This document shows, piece after piece, positions 1-6,420 of a stretch of 8,965 bases of DNA. This DNA comes from Paracoccaceae bacterium. GTDB lineage: Bacteria > Pseudomonadota > Alphaproteobacteria > Rhodobacterales > Rhodobacteraceae. The stretch is from contig JALSGY010000479.1 in the NCBI GenBank assembly GCA_026982515.1, forward strand, positions 1-8,965, written 5' to 3'. The translations under genes were made by a program, and so were the position numbers. Position 1 is the first letter of the stretch, and every line of letters starts with the position of its first letter. The notes below the pieces were generated by a model. That model was not told where the DNA came from, did not search any database, and saw only the letters and a list, made by a program, of their open reading frames with translations.

Positions 1-978
1 GACATTGGGCACCGCCCTGCCCCTGAAATCGTCGATGGTGGCATAGCCCTTCTCGTCCATCCACAGGCTCAGCCCCTCGATCATCTCCTCGACGATCTTG
101 AAGCCGTAGGTCATCACCGCGGTGCACACCTGAACCGTGCCCGCCCCCATGGCCAGGAACTCGGCCGCGTCGCGCCAGGTGGTGATGCCGCCGATGGCCG
201 AGATCGGCAGCCCGGCCGTGGCCGGATCACGGGCGATCTCGGCCACCATGTTGAGCGCGATCGGCTTGACCGCCGGCCCGCAATAGCCGCCATGGGTGCC
301 CTTGCCGTCGATCGAGGGCTCGGGCGAGAAGGTATCGAGATCGACCCCGGTGATCGAGTTGATGGTGTTGATCAGGCTGACGGCATCGGCGCCACCCTTG
401 TGGGCCGCGCGCGCGGGGTAGCGGATGTCGGTGATGTTCGGCGTGAGCTTCACGATCACCGGCATGCGCGTGTTGGCCTTGCACCAGCGCGTCACCATCT
501 CGATGTATTCCGGCACCTGCCCCACGGCCGAGCCCATGCCGCGTTCGGCCATGCCGTGCGGGCAGCCGAAGTTGAGCTCCACCCCGTCGGCGCCGGTCTC
601 TTCCACCAGCGGCAGGATGCGTTTCCAGGCCTCCTCCTCGCAGGGCACCATCAGGCTGACCACCATCGCCCGATCCGGCCAGTCACGCTTGACCGCCTTG
701 ATCTCACGCAGGTTCACCTCCAGCGGGCGGTCGGTGATCAGCTCGATGTTGTTGAGCCCGAGCAGGCGGCGGTCCGCCCCCCAGATCGCGCCATAGCGCG
801 GCCCGTTGACGTTGACGACCGGCGGCCCGTCCTCGCCCAGGGTCTTCCACACCACGCCGCCCCAGCCGGCCTCGAAGGCGCGCCGGACGTTGTATTCCTT
901 GTCGGTGGGCGGGGCCGAGGCCAGCCAGAACGGGTTCGGGGACTTGATCCCCACGAATTCGGTTGTCAGATCAGCCAT
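1..978 (-). CDS. preA: NAD-dependent dihydropyrimidine dehydrogenase, PreA subunit (partial, C-terminus beyond left edge)
   Basis: This is the FMN-containing catalytic subunit that, with PreT, reduces uracil and thymine to their 5,6-dihydro forms in the cytoplasm (known for the family). Visible are 326 codons beginning MADLTTEFVGIKSPNPFWLA. The dihydroorotate-dehydrogenase-like barrel carries the active-site loop ELNFGCPHGMAERGMG, with the presumed catalytic Cys at residue 139, then KLTPNITD, LINTINS and the FMN phosphate-binding strands SAIGGI and GAGTVQVCTAVM. Full-length family members run to roughly 410-440 residues and end in a two-[4Fe-4S] ferredoxin domain, which would lie beyond base 1. 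The ATG at 978 sits three bases past the preT stop, and a GGAGG inside the end of preT provides the ribosome-binding site, so the two genes are almost certainly co-translated. The frame is intact. The family call is firm; pyrimidine specificity is inferred from the motif set and the PreT partner. Confidence 0.95.
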   Translation of the reverse strand, partial: MADLTTEFVGIKSPNPFWLASAPPTDKEYNVRRAFEAGWGGVVWKTLGEDGPPVVNVNGPRYGAIWGADRRLLGLNNIELITDRPLEVNLREIKAVKRDWPDRAMVVSLMVPCEEEAWKRILPLVEETGADGVELNFGCPHGMAERGMGSAVGQVPEYIEMVTRWCKANTRMPVIVKLTPNITDIRYPARAAHKGGADAVSLINTINSITGVDLDTFSPEPSIDGKGTHGGYCGPAVKPIALNMVAEIARDPATAGLPISAIGGITTWRDAAEFLAMGAGTVQVCTAVMTYGFKIVEEMIEGLSLWMDEKGYATIDDFRGRAVPNV

Positions 979-981
979 TTG

Positions 982-2325
982 TCAGCCTCCCTTGCGCATC
1001 AGCGCCGCGTGAATGTCCTCGGCCGCGTCGCGGCCCTCGGCCACTGCGGTGACCGTCAGATCGTCACCGCCCGAGGCACAGTCGCCCCCGGCCCAGACGC
1101 CCTCCAGAGACGTCCGCCCCGCGGCGTCCACCACGATCTTGCCACCCTCGATCTTCAGCTCCTCGGGGACGCCCTCCAGCCGCTGGCCGATCGCCTTGAA
1201 CACCTGGTCGGCGGCCAGGCGGAAGGTTTCACCGGTGCCCTTCAGGGTGCCGCCTTCCTCCACGGTGTATTCGAATTCCACCTCGCGCACCGCCCCGTTG
1301 CCATGCACCGCCACGGGCCGGGCATTGGTGATGATGTGCACGCCCTTCGCCGCGGCCAGTTCCTGCTCGTAGGTGGAGGCGGCCATCCTCTCGCGCCCGC
1401 GCCGATAGACGAGCGTGACATTGAGCGCACCCAGAAGCCTTGCCTGCACGGCGGCGTCGATCGCCGTCATCCCCCCGCCGATCACTACCACGTCACGGCC
1501 GACGGGCAGCTTCGACAGATCTGATGCTTGCCTGATTTCTGAAATGAAATCAACTGCATCCACTGCATTCTTCATGTTTTCTCCGGGCACCTTCAGTGCA
1601 TTCACCCCGGCCAGACCGATGCCGAGGAACACCGCATCGAACTCTTCGCGAAGTGCCTCCAGCGACAGATCGCGCCCGAGCGCCTTGCCGGTTTCGATGG
1701 TGATTCCGCCGATCTTCAGCAGCCAGTCCACCTCGGCCGCGGCGAATCCGCCAGGCGCCTTGTAGGCGGCGATGCCGTATTCGTTGAGCCCGCCCGCCTT
1801 CGGGCGGGCATCGAAGATCACCACGTCGTGGCCATGCATCGCCAGCCGGTGCGCGCAGGCCAGCCCCGCCGGCCCGGCGCCGACCACCGCCACCCGCCTG
1901 CCGGTGGCGGCAGCGCGGGTGAAGGGGTGCTCGCCCCTTTCCATCAGCGCATCGGTGGCATGGCGCTGCAGGCGGCCGATCTCCACCGGCTGGCCTTCGG
2001 CCTCCTGGCGAACGCAGGCCTCCTCGCACAGGGTCTCGGTGGGGCAGACGCGGGCGCACATGCCACCCAGGATGTTCTGTTCGAAGATGGTCCGGGCGGC
2101 CGCCTCGGGCAGGCCGGTCTGGATCTGGCGGATGAACATCGGAATGTCGATGTCGGTCGGGCAGGCCGCCACACAGGGCGCATCGAAGCAGAAATAGCAC
2201 CGGTCGGCGGCCACCGCGGCCTCGTGCGCATCGAGCGGCGGGTGAAGATCCGAGAAATTCTCCTCAAGCGTTTCGGGCGGCAGGCGCCCGGCCACCACGC
2301 CTGCTGTAAAGGGGCTGTTCGCCAT
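982..2325 (-). CDS. preT: NAD-dependent dihydropyrimidine dehydrogenase, PreT subunit
   Basis: This is the FAD/Fe-S electron-input subunit (447 aa), which takes electrons from NAD(P)H and passes them to PreA. The N-terminal Fe-S domain has Cys43, 46, 51, 55 and Cys90, 94, 100, 104. Gln120 in VEIGRLQRHA matches the unusual glutamine ligand of mammalian dihydropyrimidine dehydrogenase. An FAD Rossmann motif GAGPAG lies at 149-154, a second nucleotide-binding motif GGGMTA at 283-288, and a C-terminal flavin motif GVWAGGDC. Glutamate synthase small-subunit relatives share this architecture, but the adjacent preA decides the call. The frame stays open 47 codons upstream; I chose the ATG at 2325 because AGGGAGA lies about 6 bases before it and homology begins shortly after. 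The upstream palindromes (2359-2436) are likely control sites. Around 1514-1600 the codons become A/T-ending (GCA, GAT, ATT, TCA, CAA), unlike the rest of the gene. Confidence 0.94.
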   Translation of the reverse strand: MANSPFTAGVVAGRLPPETLEENFSDLHPPLDAHEAAVAADRCYFCFDAPCVAACPTDIDIPMFIRQIQTGLPEAAARTIFEQNILGGMCARVCPTETLCEEACVRQEAEGQPVEIGRLQRHATDALMERGEHPFTRAAATGRRVAVVGAGPAGLACAHRLAMHGHDVVIFDARPKAGGLNEYGIAAYKAPGGFAAAEVDWLLKIGGITIETGKALGRDLSLEALREEFDAVFLGIGLAGVNALKVPGENMKNAVDAVDFISEIRQASDLSKLPVGRDVVVIGGGMTAIDAAVQARLLGALNVTLVYRRGRERMAASTYEQELAAAKGVHIITNARPVAVHGNGAVREVEFEYTVEEGGTLKGTGETFRLAADQVFKAIGQRLEGVPEELKIEGGKIVVDAAGRTSLEGVWAGGDCASGGDDLTVTAVAEGRDAAEDIHAALMRKGG

Positions 2326-2358
2326 CGATGTCTCCCTGATCGTTCGCTTTGTCCGGTC

Positions 2359-2375
2359 CAGATTGCCACAATCTG
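2359..2375. promoter_or_regulatory. 17-bp perfect palindrome upstream of preT (candidate operator)
   Basis: CAGATTGCCACAATCTG has two perfect 7-base arms around a 3-base spacer. It ends 33 bases before the preT start codon, a position suited to repressor binding near the preT promoter or to a stem-loop in the preT leader. It does not match the RutR consensus (TTGACCA-TGGTCAA type). No regulator gene is in the window. The palindrome is seen directly; the operator role is inferred. Confidence 0.5.
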
Positions 2376-2382
2376 AAATTTT

Positions 2383-2410
2383 ATCAAACGGTAAATTTTG
2401 ATCCCGGATC
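2383..2410. promoter_or_regulatory. AT-rich inverted repeat ATCAAA-N8-TTTGAT plus adjoining GATCCCGGATC palindrome
   Basis: ATCAAA (2383-2388) and TTTGAT (2397-2402) form an inverted repeat with an 8-base spacer, inside a locally AT-rich stretch that also holds two copies of AAATTTT (2376-2382 and 2393-2399). GATCCCGGATC (2400-2410) is an overlapping perfect palindrome around one base. On the minus strand TTGATA would serve as a -35-like hexamer for preT, but I see no good -10 at 16-18 bases. This is likely promoter/operator DNA of the divergent preT-accB gap; the exact role is unknown. Confidence 0.35.
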
Positions 2411-2436
2411 TTTCCCGCGATCTTCCCGGAAAGATC
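2407..2436. repeat. Compound direct and inverted GATCTT(T)CCC repeat in the preT-accB gap
   Basis: GATCTTTCC (2407-2415) is exactly complementary to GGAAAGATC (2428-2436). Within this, GATCTTCCCGGAAAGATC (2419-2436) is an 18-base palindrome with a single mismatched pair, and GATCTT(T)CCCG occurs twice in direct orientation (2407 and 2419). Three half-sites in 30 bases suggest cooperative regulator binding, or a hairpin in either leader. The element is centred about 40 bases upstream of the accB -35-like hexamer. The repeats are seen directly; the function is inferred. Confidence 0.45.
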
Positions 2437-2459
2437 AGCCGCAGGGCCGCAACTGGTGC

Positions 2460-2488
2460 TTTTCACGCATCATGCGGTGGCGTATAAG
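2460..2488 (+). promoter_or_regulatory. Candidate sigma-70-type promoter for accB-accC-aat
   Basis: TTTTCA (2460-2465) and TATAAG (2483-2488) are separated by exactly 17 bases. They match the -35 and -10 consensus at 4/6 and 5/6 positions respectively. Transcription would start near 2495, giving a leader of about 50 bases before accB. It lies just downstream of the palindrome cluster at 2359-2436. The call is by eye only. Confidence 0.4.
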
Positions 2489-2544
2489 CGGGCAACCCAA
2501 CAGCAGGCTTGCATGAGACAGGCGGCAAACCTTTCGAGGACGGC

Positions 2545-3054
2545 ATGGCAAAACAGAACAGAAATGCGGATGTGGAATTCATCAGGGCTCTGGCGGAGCT
2601 GCTTGAGGAAAACGACCTGACGGAACTTGAGGTCAAGCGTGAATACGGCGAGGCAGACAGGCTGAATGTCCGCGTCAGCCGCGCCAGGGGGGTGATCGCC
2701 GCACCCGCCCCTGCCCCGGCTGCCCCGGCCGTGGCCGCCCCGGCCGCTTCCGCGCCGGCCGCCGCCACACCGCCCCCCGAGGCCGCGCCCGCCACCGCCG
2801 AGGGCGACCCGACCAGTCACCCCGGCTGCGTGACGTCGCCGATGGTCGGCACCGTCTACCTCCAGCCCGAACCCGGCGCGGCGCCTTTCGTCAAGATCGG
2901 CGACAGCGTGAAGGAGGGCGACACGCTGCTTATCATCGAGGCGATGAAGACCATGAACCAGATTCCGGCGCCGCACTCGGGCACCGTCAAGCGCATCCTG
3001 GTCTCCGACGGCGATCCGGTCGAGTTCGGCGCGCCACTGATGATCGTCGAGTGA
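2545..3054 (+). CDS. accB: Acetyl-CoA carboxylase biotin carboxyl carrier protein (BCCP)
   Basis: This 169-aa protein carries the biotin that shuttles CO2 from biotin carboxylase to the carboxyltransferase in the first committed step of fatty acid synthesis. The N-terminal region (1-45) is the usual charged BCCP assembly region. Residues about 50-90 form an Ala/Pro-rich flexible linker. The C-terminal biotinyl domain (about 95-169) contains EAMKTMNQI, with the biotin-accepting Lys135, after the TSPMVGTVY and GDSVKEGDTLLIIEAMK strands. The second residue after that Lys is Met, and Thr replaces the Met of the E. coli EAMKMMN form. An in-frame TTG at 2509 would add 12 residues; I prefer the ATG at 2545 because GAGGA ends four bases before it. 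The gene is 11 bases from accC and clearly in the same operon. In many relatives aroQ precedes accB; here the divergent preT does. Confidence 0.96.
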   Translation: MAKQNRNADVEFIRALAELLEENDLTELEVKREYGEADRLNVRVSRARGVIAAPAPAPAAPAVAAPAASAPAAATPPPEAAPATAEGDPTSHPGCVTSPMVGTVYLQPEPGAAPFVKIGDSVKEGDTLLIIEAMKTMNQIPAPHSGTVKRILVSDGDPVEFGAPLMIVE

Positions 3055-3065
3055 AGGGACGGCGG

Positions 3066-4412
3066 ATGATCGAGAAAATCCTGATCGCCAACCGCGGCGA
3101 GATCGCTCTGAGGGTGATCCGCGCCTGCCGCGAGATGGGCATCCGCTCGGTGGCGGTGCATTCCACCGCCGACAGCGACGCCATGCATGTGCGCATGGCC
3201 GACGAGGCCGTATGCATCGGCCCGCCGCCGGCCCCGCAAAGCTATCTTTCCATCCCGGCAATCATTTCCGCGTGCGAGATCACCGGCGCGCAGGCGATCC
3301 ACCCGGGCTATGGCTTCCTGTCGGAGAACGCCAATTTCGTCCAGATCCTCGAGGATCACGACATCACCTTCATCGGCCCTACCGCCGAGCACATCCGCAT
3401 CATGGGCGACAAGATCACCGCCATCGAAACCATGAAGGCGCTTGGCGTGCCTTGCGTGCCGGGCTCGGAAGGCGCGGTGCCCGATCTGGCCGCCGCCCGG
3501 CGGGTGGCCGCCGAGATCGGCTATCCGGTGATCGTCAAGGCCACCGCCGGGGGGGGCGGGCGCGGCATGAAGCTGGCGCTGAACGAAGACGAGATCGACA
3601 CCGCCTTCCAGACCGCCCGTGCCGAGGCCAAGGCCGCCTTCGGCAATGACGAGGTCTATATCGAGAAATACCTCCAGCGTCCGCGGCATATCGAGATCCA
3701 GGTGTTCGGCGACGGCAAGGGCCGCGCGGTGCACCTGGGCGAGCGCGACTGCTCTCTCCAGCGCCGCCATCAGAAGGTCTTCGAGGAGGCCCCCGGCCCG
3801 GCGATCGATGCCGAGACCCGCGCCCGCATCGGCAGGATCTGCGCCGAGGCGGTGGCCACCATCAACTATGCCGGGGCCGGCACCATCGAGTTTCTCTACG
3901 AGGACGGTGAGTTCTACTTCATCGAGATGAACACCCGCCTGCAGGTGGAGCACCCCGTTACCGAGGCGATCTTCGGCGTCGACCTGGTGCGCGAGCAGAT
4001 CCGCGTCGCCGAGGGGCTGCCCATGTCGTTCACCCAGGACGACCTGGTGCTGAACGGCCATGCCATCGAGGTGCGGATCAACGCCGAAAGGCTGCCCGAT
4101 TTCTCGCCCTCACCGGGGCGCATCACCCAGTATCACGCCCCCGGCGGGCTGGGGGTGCGCATCGATTCGGCGCTTTATGACGGCTATTCCATCCCGCCCT
4201 ATTACGACAGCCTGATCGGCAAGCTGATCGTGCACGGCCGCGACCGCAAGGAGGCGCTGGCACGGCTGAACCGGGCGCTGAACGAGCTGATCGTCGACGG
4301 GGTGGACACCACCATCCCGCTGTTCAGGGAACTGTTGGAAGAGCCAGACATCCTCGCCGGAACCTACAACATCCACTGGCTTGAGAAGTGGCTCGAAAGC
4401 AACATGGGCTGA
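3066..4412 (+). CDS. accC: Acetyl-CoA carboxylase, biotin carboxylase subunit
   Basis: This 448-aa ATP-grasp enzyme carboxylates biotin on BCCP using ATP and bicarbonate; the length is almost identical to E. coli AccC (449 aa). It starts MIEKILIANRGEIALRVIRA. ATP-grasp residues are Lys116 (GDKITA), Lys158 and the glycine loop TAGGGGRGM (160-168). Metal and substrate residues are Glu275 (GTIEFLYE), Glu287 and the loop MNTRLQVEHPVTE (288-300), with DCSLQRRHQK at 228-237. These match the E. coli positions with a one-residue shift. A GTG at 3051 overlapping the accB stop is in frame, but the ATG at 3066 has AGGGA six bases upstream and gives the usual family N-terminus. The glycine loop contains a run of eight Gs (3549-3556), a possible slippage or sequencing-error site, but the frame is intact. 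Confidence 0.97.
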   Translation: MIEKILIANRGEIALRVIRACREMGIRSVAVHSTADSDAMHVRMADEAVCIGPPPAPQSYLSIPAIISACEITGAQAIHPGYGFLSENANFVQILEDHDITFIGPTAEHIRIMGDKITAIETMKALGVPCVPGSEGAVPDLAAARRVAAEIGYPVIVKATAGGGGRGMKLALNEDEIDTAFQTARAEAKAAFGNDEVYIEKYLQRPRHIEIQVFGDGKGRAVHLGERDCSLQRRHQKVFEEAPGPAIDAETRARIGRICAEAVATINYAGAGTIEFLYEDGEFYFIEMNTRLQVEHPVTEAIFGVDLVREQIRVAEGLPMSFTQDDLVLNGHAIEVRINAERLPDFSPSPGRITQYHAPGGLGVRIDSALYDGYSIPPYYDSLIGKLIVHGRDRKEALARLNRALNELIVDGVDTTIPLFRELLEEPDILAGTYNIHWLEKWLESNMG

Positions 4413-4436
4413 CCATGGCGCTCGGGGCCCGGTGCG

Positions 4437-5078
4437 ATGGCTGATCGGCTGACCCCGGAACTGCTGCTGCAGGCCTATGCCTCGGGGATCTTCCCGATGG
4501 CCGAAAGCCAGGATGATCCGGAGGTGTTCTGGGTCGACCCCAGCCGTCGGGGCATCCTGCCGCTGCGCGGCTTCCACATCTCGCGCAGCCTGCGCCGCGC
4601 GATCCGCGCCGAGCGCTACACGGCCCGTTTCGACACCGATTTCGAGGGCGTGCTCCGCGGCTGCGCCGACCGCGAAGTCACCTGGATCAACGACACGATC
4701 TTCGACATCTACCTGAAGCTCTTCCATGCGGGCCATGCCCACAGCCAGGAACTGTGGGAGGGCGACGAGCTGGTGGGCGGGGTCTACGGCGTGGCACTGG
4801 GGGGGGCGTTCTTCGGCGAGAGCATGTTCTCGCGCCGGCGCGATGCCTCGAAGATTGCGCTCGCCTGGCTGATCGACCGGCTGCGGCTGACCGGGTTCAC
4901 CCTGTTCGACACCCAGTTCATGACGGATCATCTGCGCTCTCTGGGCGGGCTGGAGATCAGCCGGCGCGACTATCTGGCGCGGCTGGAAGAGGCGCTGGAG
5001 ATCTCCGCCGACATCACCGCCCTGCCCTTCCCGCAGAGCGCTCAGGACGTGATACAGCGCAACACCCAGACGTCGTAG
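4437..5078 (+). CDS. aat: Leucyl/phenylalanyl-tRNA--protein transferase
   Basis: This 213-aa enzyme transfers Leu or Phe from aminoacyl-tRNA to the N-terminus of proteins that begin with Arg or Lys, making them N-degrons that ClpS delivers to ClpAP (family knowledge). Visible family motifs are ELLLQAYASGIFPMAE near the N-terminus, FWVDPSRRGILPL, the core GGVYGVALGGAFFGESMFSR (about 113-132), ASKIAL, and FDTQFMTDHLRSLGG. It is slightly shorter than E. coli Aat (234 aa). The only usable start after the in-frame stop at 4410 is the ATG at 4437; the ribosome-binding site is weak (GGGG at 4424-4427). It lies 24 bases after accC in the same direction, an association common in Rhodobacterales although the functions differ. 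Its last 37 bases overlap the 3' end of the convergent DUF2155 gene. A G8 run lies at 4799-4806. Confidence 0.95.
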   Translation: MADRLTPELLLQAYASGIFPMAESQDDPEVFWVDPSRRGILPLRGFHISRSLRRAIRAERYTARFDTDFEGVLRGCADREVTWINDTIFDIYLKLFHAGHAHSQELWEGDELVGGVYGVALGGAFFGESMFSRRRDASKIALAWLIDRLRLTGFTLFDTQFMTDHLRSLGGLEISRRDYLARLEEALEISADITALPFPQSAQDVIQRNTQTS

Positions 5079-5509
5079 CGGGGGTGGTCGAGCGCATTGA
5101 GCGCCGGGCTGGAGGCGATCATCCAGCCGCGAAAGACTATCTCCGCCTCGCCAACGTTGCGAATCTCCAGCCATGCGAAGGCATCGCCCGCCGGGTTGCC
5201 CACCGGATAGCGGCATTCGCCCAGGCTGACCTGAATACGGCCCAGCTGCCTTGTCTGACCGGGGGAGAGATCCAGATCGCTCACCTGACCGGCGATCTTG
5301 TCCAGCACCCGCAGCTGTGCGCCCTGCTCGGCCACCATGGCCTCTGCCGCCTGTTCGCGGGCCTCCTGGGCACCGGGGCTCTCGCCGCCCTCGGGCGGGG
5401 CCAGCAGATCGGGGAGAACCTCCTGTTCGATCTCCTGCGCCTGCACCTGCGCTGCCGCCAGCCCGGCCAGCACCAGCGCGATGGCGAAAGATGCCGCGCC
5501 CCCGCGCAT
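5042..5509 (-). CDS. DUF2155 domain-containing secreted protein, function unknown
   Basis: This 155-aa protein has an N-terminal Sec-type signal peptide: basic start MRGG, hydrophobic core AASFAIALVLAGLAAA, and a likely cut after VQA (residue 24). An acidic, Ala-rich segment to about residue 65 follows, then the conserved domain at about 66-152 with LDKIAGQVSDLDL, LGECRYPVG, WLEIRN, FRGWMIASSPALNALDHPRYDVWVLRC. I recognise this as the DUF2155 family, which has no established role that I know of. Cys99 and Cys152 are the only cysteines and may form a periplasmic disulfide. The ATG at 5509 overlaps the mlaD stop as TGATG, so translation is probably coupled to mlaD; a GTG one codon upstream is also possible. 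A role alongside MlaD in envelope maintenance is suggested by position only. Confidence 0.88.
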   Translation of the reverse strand: MRGGAASFAIALVLAGLAAAQVQAQEIEQEVLPDLLAPPEGGESPGAQEAREQAAEAMVAEQGAQLRVLDKIAGQVSDLDLSPGQTRQLGRIQVSLGECRYPVGNPAGDAFAWLEIRNVGEAEIVFRGWMIASSPALNALDHPRYDVWVLRCITS

Positions 5510-5961
5510 CACTGCCCGTCGCTGCCGGAGGCGAATTTCAGCAGCAGCTCCACGATACTGACGGCGCTCTGGGTATCCTCGATCTCGGAGCCCGGCTCGA
5601 GGTTGAAGGGCGAGCCCCCCGGCAGAAGTTCAAGGAAATTGCCGCCCAGAAGCCCCTCCGACGAGATCACCGCCGCGGTGTCTTCCGGCAGGGCGATCCC
5701 CTCTGCCACGGTGAAGCGCGCATCGGCGCGGAAGGTATCGGGGTTGAGCACCAGTTCGGTGACGGTGCCCACCTTGACCCCGGCCATGCGCACGTCGCTG
5801 CCCACCGAGACGCCCTGGATGGAACGGAAGGAGGCAGAGTATTCCTGCGCCGTGCCGGGCGGGCCGGAAAAACCCGTCAGTTGACCGGCATAGAGCACGA
5901 AGCCGAGGGCCACCGCCAGGACGACGCCGCCAACGATCACCTCGGTGGTGTTTTCCGACAT
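5509..5961 (-). CDS. mlaD: MlaD-like MCE-domain protein (outer-membrane lipid asymmetry)
   Basis: This 150-aa single-pass inner-membrane protein has an MCE domain facing the periplasm. A transmembrane helix occupies about residues 8-30 (VIVGGVVLAVALGFVLYAG). The MCE domain spans about 40-115 with YSASFRSIQGVSVGSDVRMA, GVKVGTVTEL and SEGLLGGNFLELLPGG, followed by a short tail predicted to be helical and hydrophobic (SIVELLLKFASG). MlaD forms the hexameric ring of the MlaFEDB transporter that moves phospholipids between membranes (family knowledge). The ABC partners mlaF and mlaE are not here, so this is a detached mlaD, which seems usual in alphaproteobacteria. The ATG at 5961 has GGAG about ten bases upstream and follows the NDUFA12 stop by five bases. 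The MCE call is firm; the lipid-transport role is from the family. Confidence 0.93.
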   Translation of the reverse strand: MSENTTEVIVGGVVLAVALGFVLYAGQLTGFSGPPGTAQEYSASFRSIQGVSVGSDVRMAGVKVGTVTELVLNPDTFRADARFTVAEGIALPEDTAAVISSEGLLGGNFLELLPGGSPFNLEPGSEIEDTQSAVSIVELLLKFASGSDGQ

Positions 5962-5966
5962 GCGGC

Positions 5967-6350
5967 CTACTCCGGCTGCCAGGCCTCGTAGTCGCGCCGC
6001 TCCACCGGGTGGGGGCGCAGAAGAGAGCCCGGCGGATGGTAGGCCAGCGCCGTGCCGGTGAGGTTTTCGTGATGCGGGCGCTCCCACGGCTTGTGGCGCA
6101 GCGGCTGTTTCGTCGGCGGTTCGTCATAGACGTGATGCAGCCAGCCGTGCCAGTCGGGCGAGATGCGGCTGGCCTCGGCCTCGCCGTTGTAGATTACCCA
6201 GCGGCGCTTGCCGTCGGCGGTCTGGTAGAACCTGTTGCCCTGCTCGTCTTCGCCCACCAGCTGGCCCTTGCGCCAGGTGTAGAACTGCGTGTTCAGCGTG
6301 GACCCGTTCCACCAGGTTACGGCCCGCAGAAGCGTGTTGACGATGCCCAT
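5967..6350 (-). CDS. NADH:ubiquinone oxidoreductase accessory subunit, NDUFA12 (17.2 kDa) family
   Basis: This 127-aa protein is homologous to the mitochondrial complex I accessory subunit NDUFA12, one of the few supernumerary subunits already present in alphaproteobacteria. Diagnostic stretches are VTWWNGSTLNTQFYTWRKG, LVGEDEQGNRFYQ, RRWVIYNGEAEASRISPDW, HGWLHHVYDEPPT and the Pro/His-rich tail (KPWERPHHENLTGTALAYHP). No signal peptide or membrane segment is seen, as expected for a protein on the cytoplasmic peripheral arm. The ATG at 6350 has a strong GGAGGG four bases upstream; an in-frame start at 6377 would add nine residues without such support. It is the first gene of a run with mlaD and DUF2155, and it follows clpX after a 201-base gap full of hairpins. 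The complex I core nuo genes are not in the window. Confidence 0.94.
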   Translation of the reverse strand: MGIVNTLLRAVTWWNGSTLNTQFYTWRKGQLVGEDEQGNRFYQTADGKRRWVIYNGEAEASRISPDWHGWLHHVYDEPPTKQPLRHKPWERPHHENLTGTALAYHPPGSLLRPHPVERRDYEAWQPE

Positions 6351-6420
6351 GAAACCCTCCGGTCTTGCCTGAGCCACATATGGCCGAAGCCGCGGGCAAG
6401 GTCCAGAGCAAAGGATGCTC

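Noticed and set aside
292..1524. A 410-codon open frame on the plus strand opposite preA and preT
   Set aside because: Same reason: it is a shadow of the G/C-ending codons of preA and preT, with His/Arg/Gly-rich residues and no recognisable domain.
2383..2410. FNR-type site TTGAT-N4-ATCAA near the AT-rich repeat
   Set aside because: Only one half-site (TTGAT) is present; the expected second half at N4 spacing reads GATCT.
2326..2466. A 47-residue N-terminal extension of PreT starting at 2466
   Set aside because: No ribosome-binding site, composition unlike the family, and it would run through all the upstream palindromes. The ATG at 2325 has a good AGGGAGA.
3051..3068. GTG start for accC overlapping the accB stop
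   Set aside because: The ATG at 3066 has better AGGGA spacing and matches the conserved family start MIEKILIANRGEIA.
2856..4061. A 401-codon open frame on the minus strand opposite accB and accC
   Set aside because: It lies across two genes with full family motifs on the plus strand, and its own translation shows no motif.
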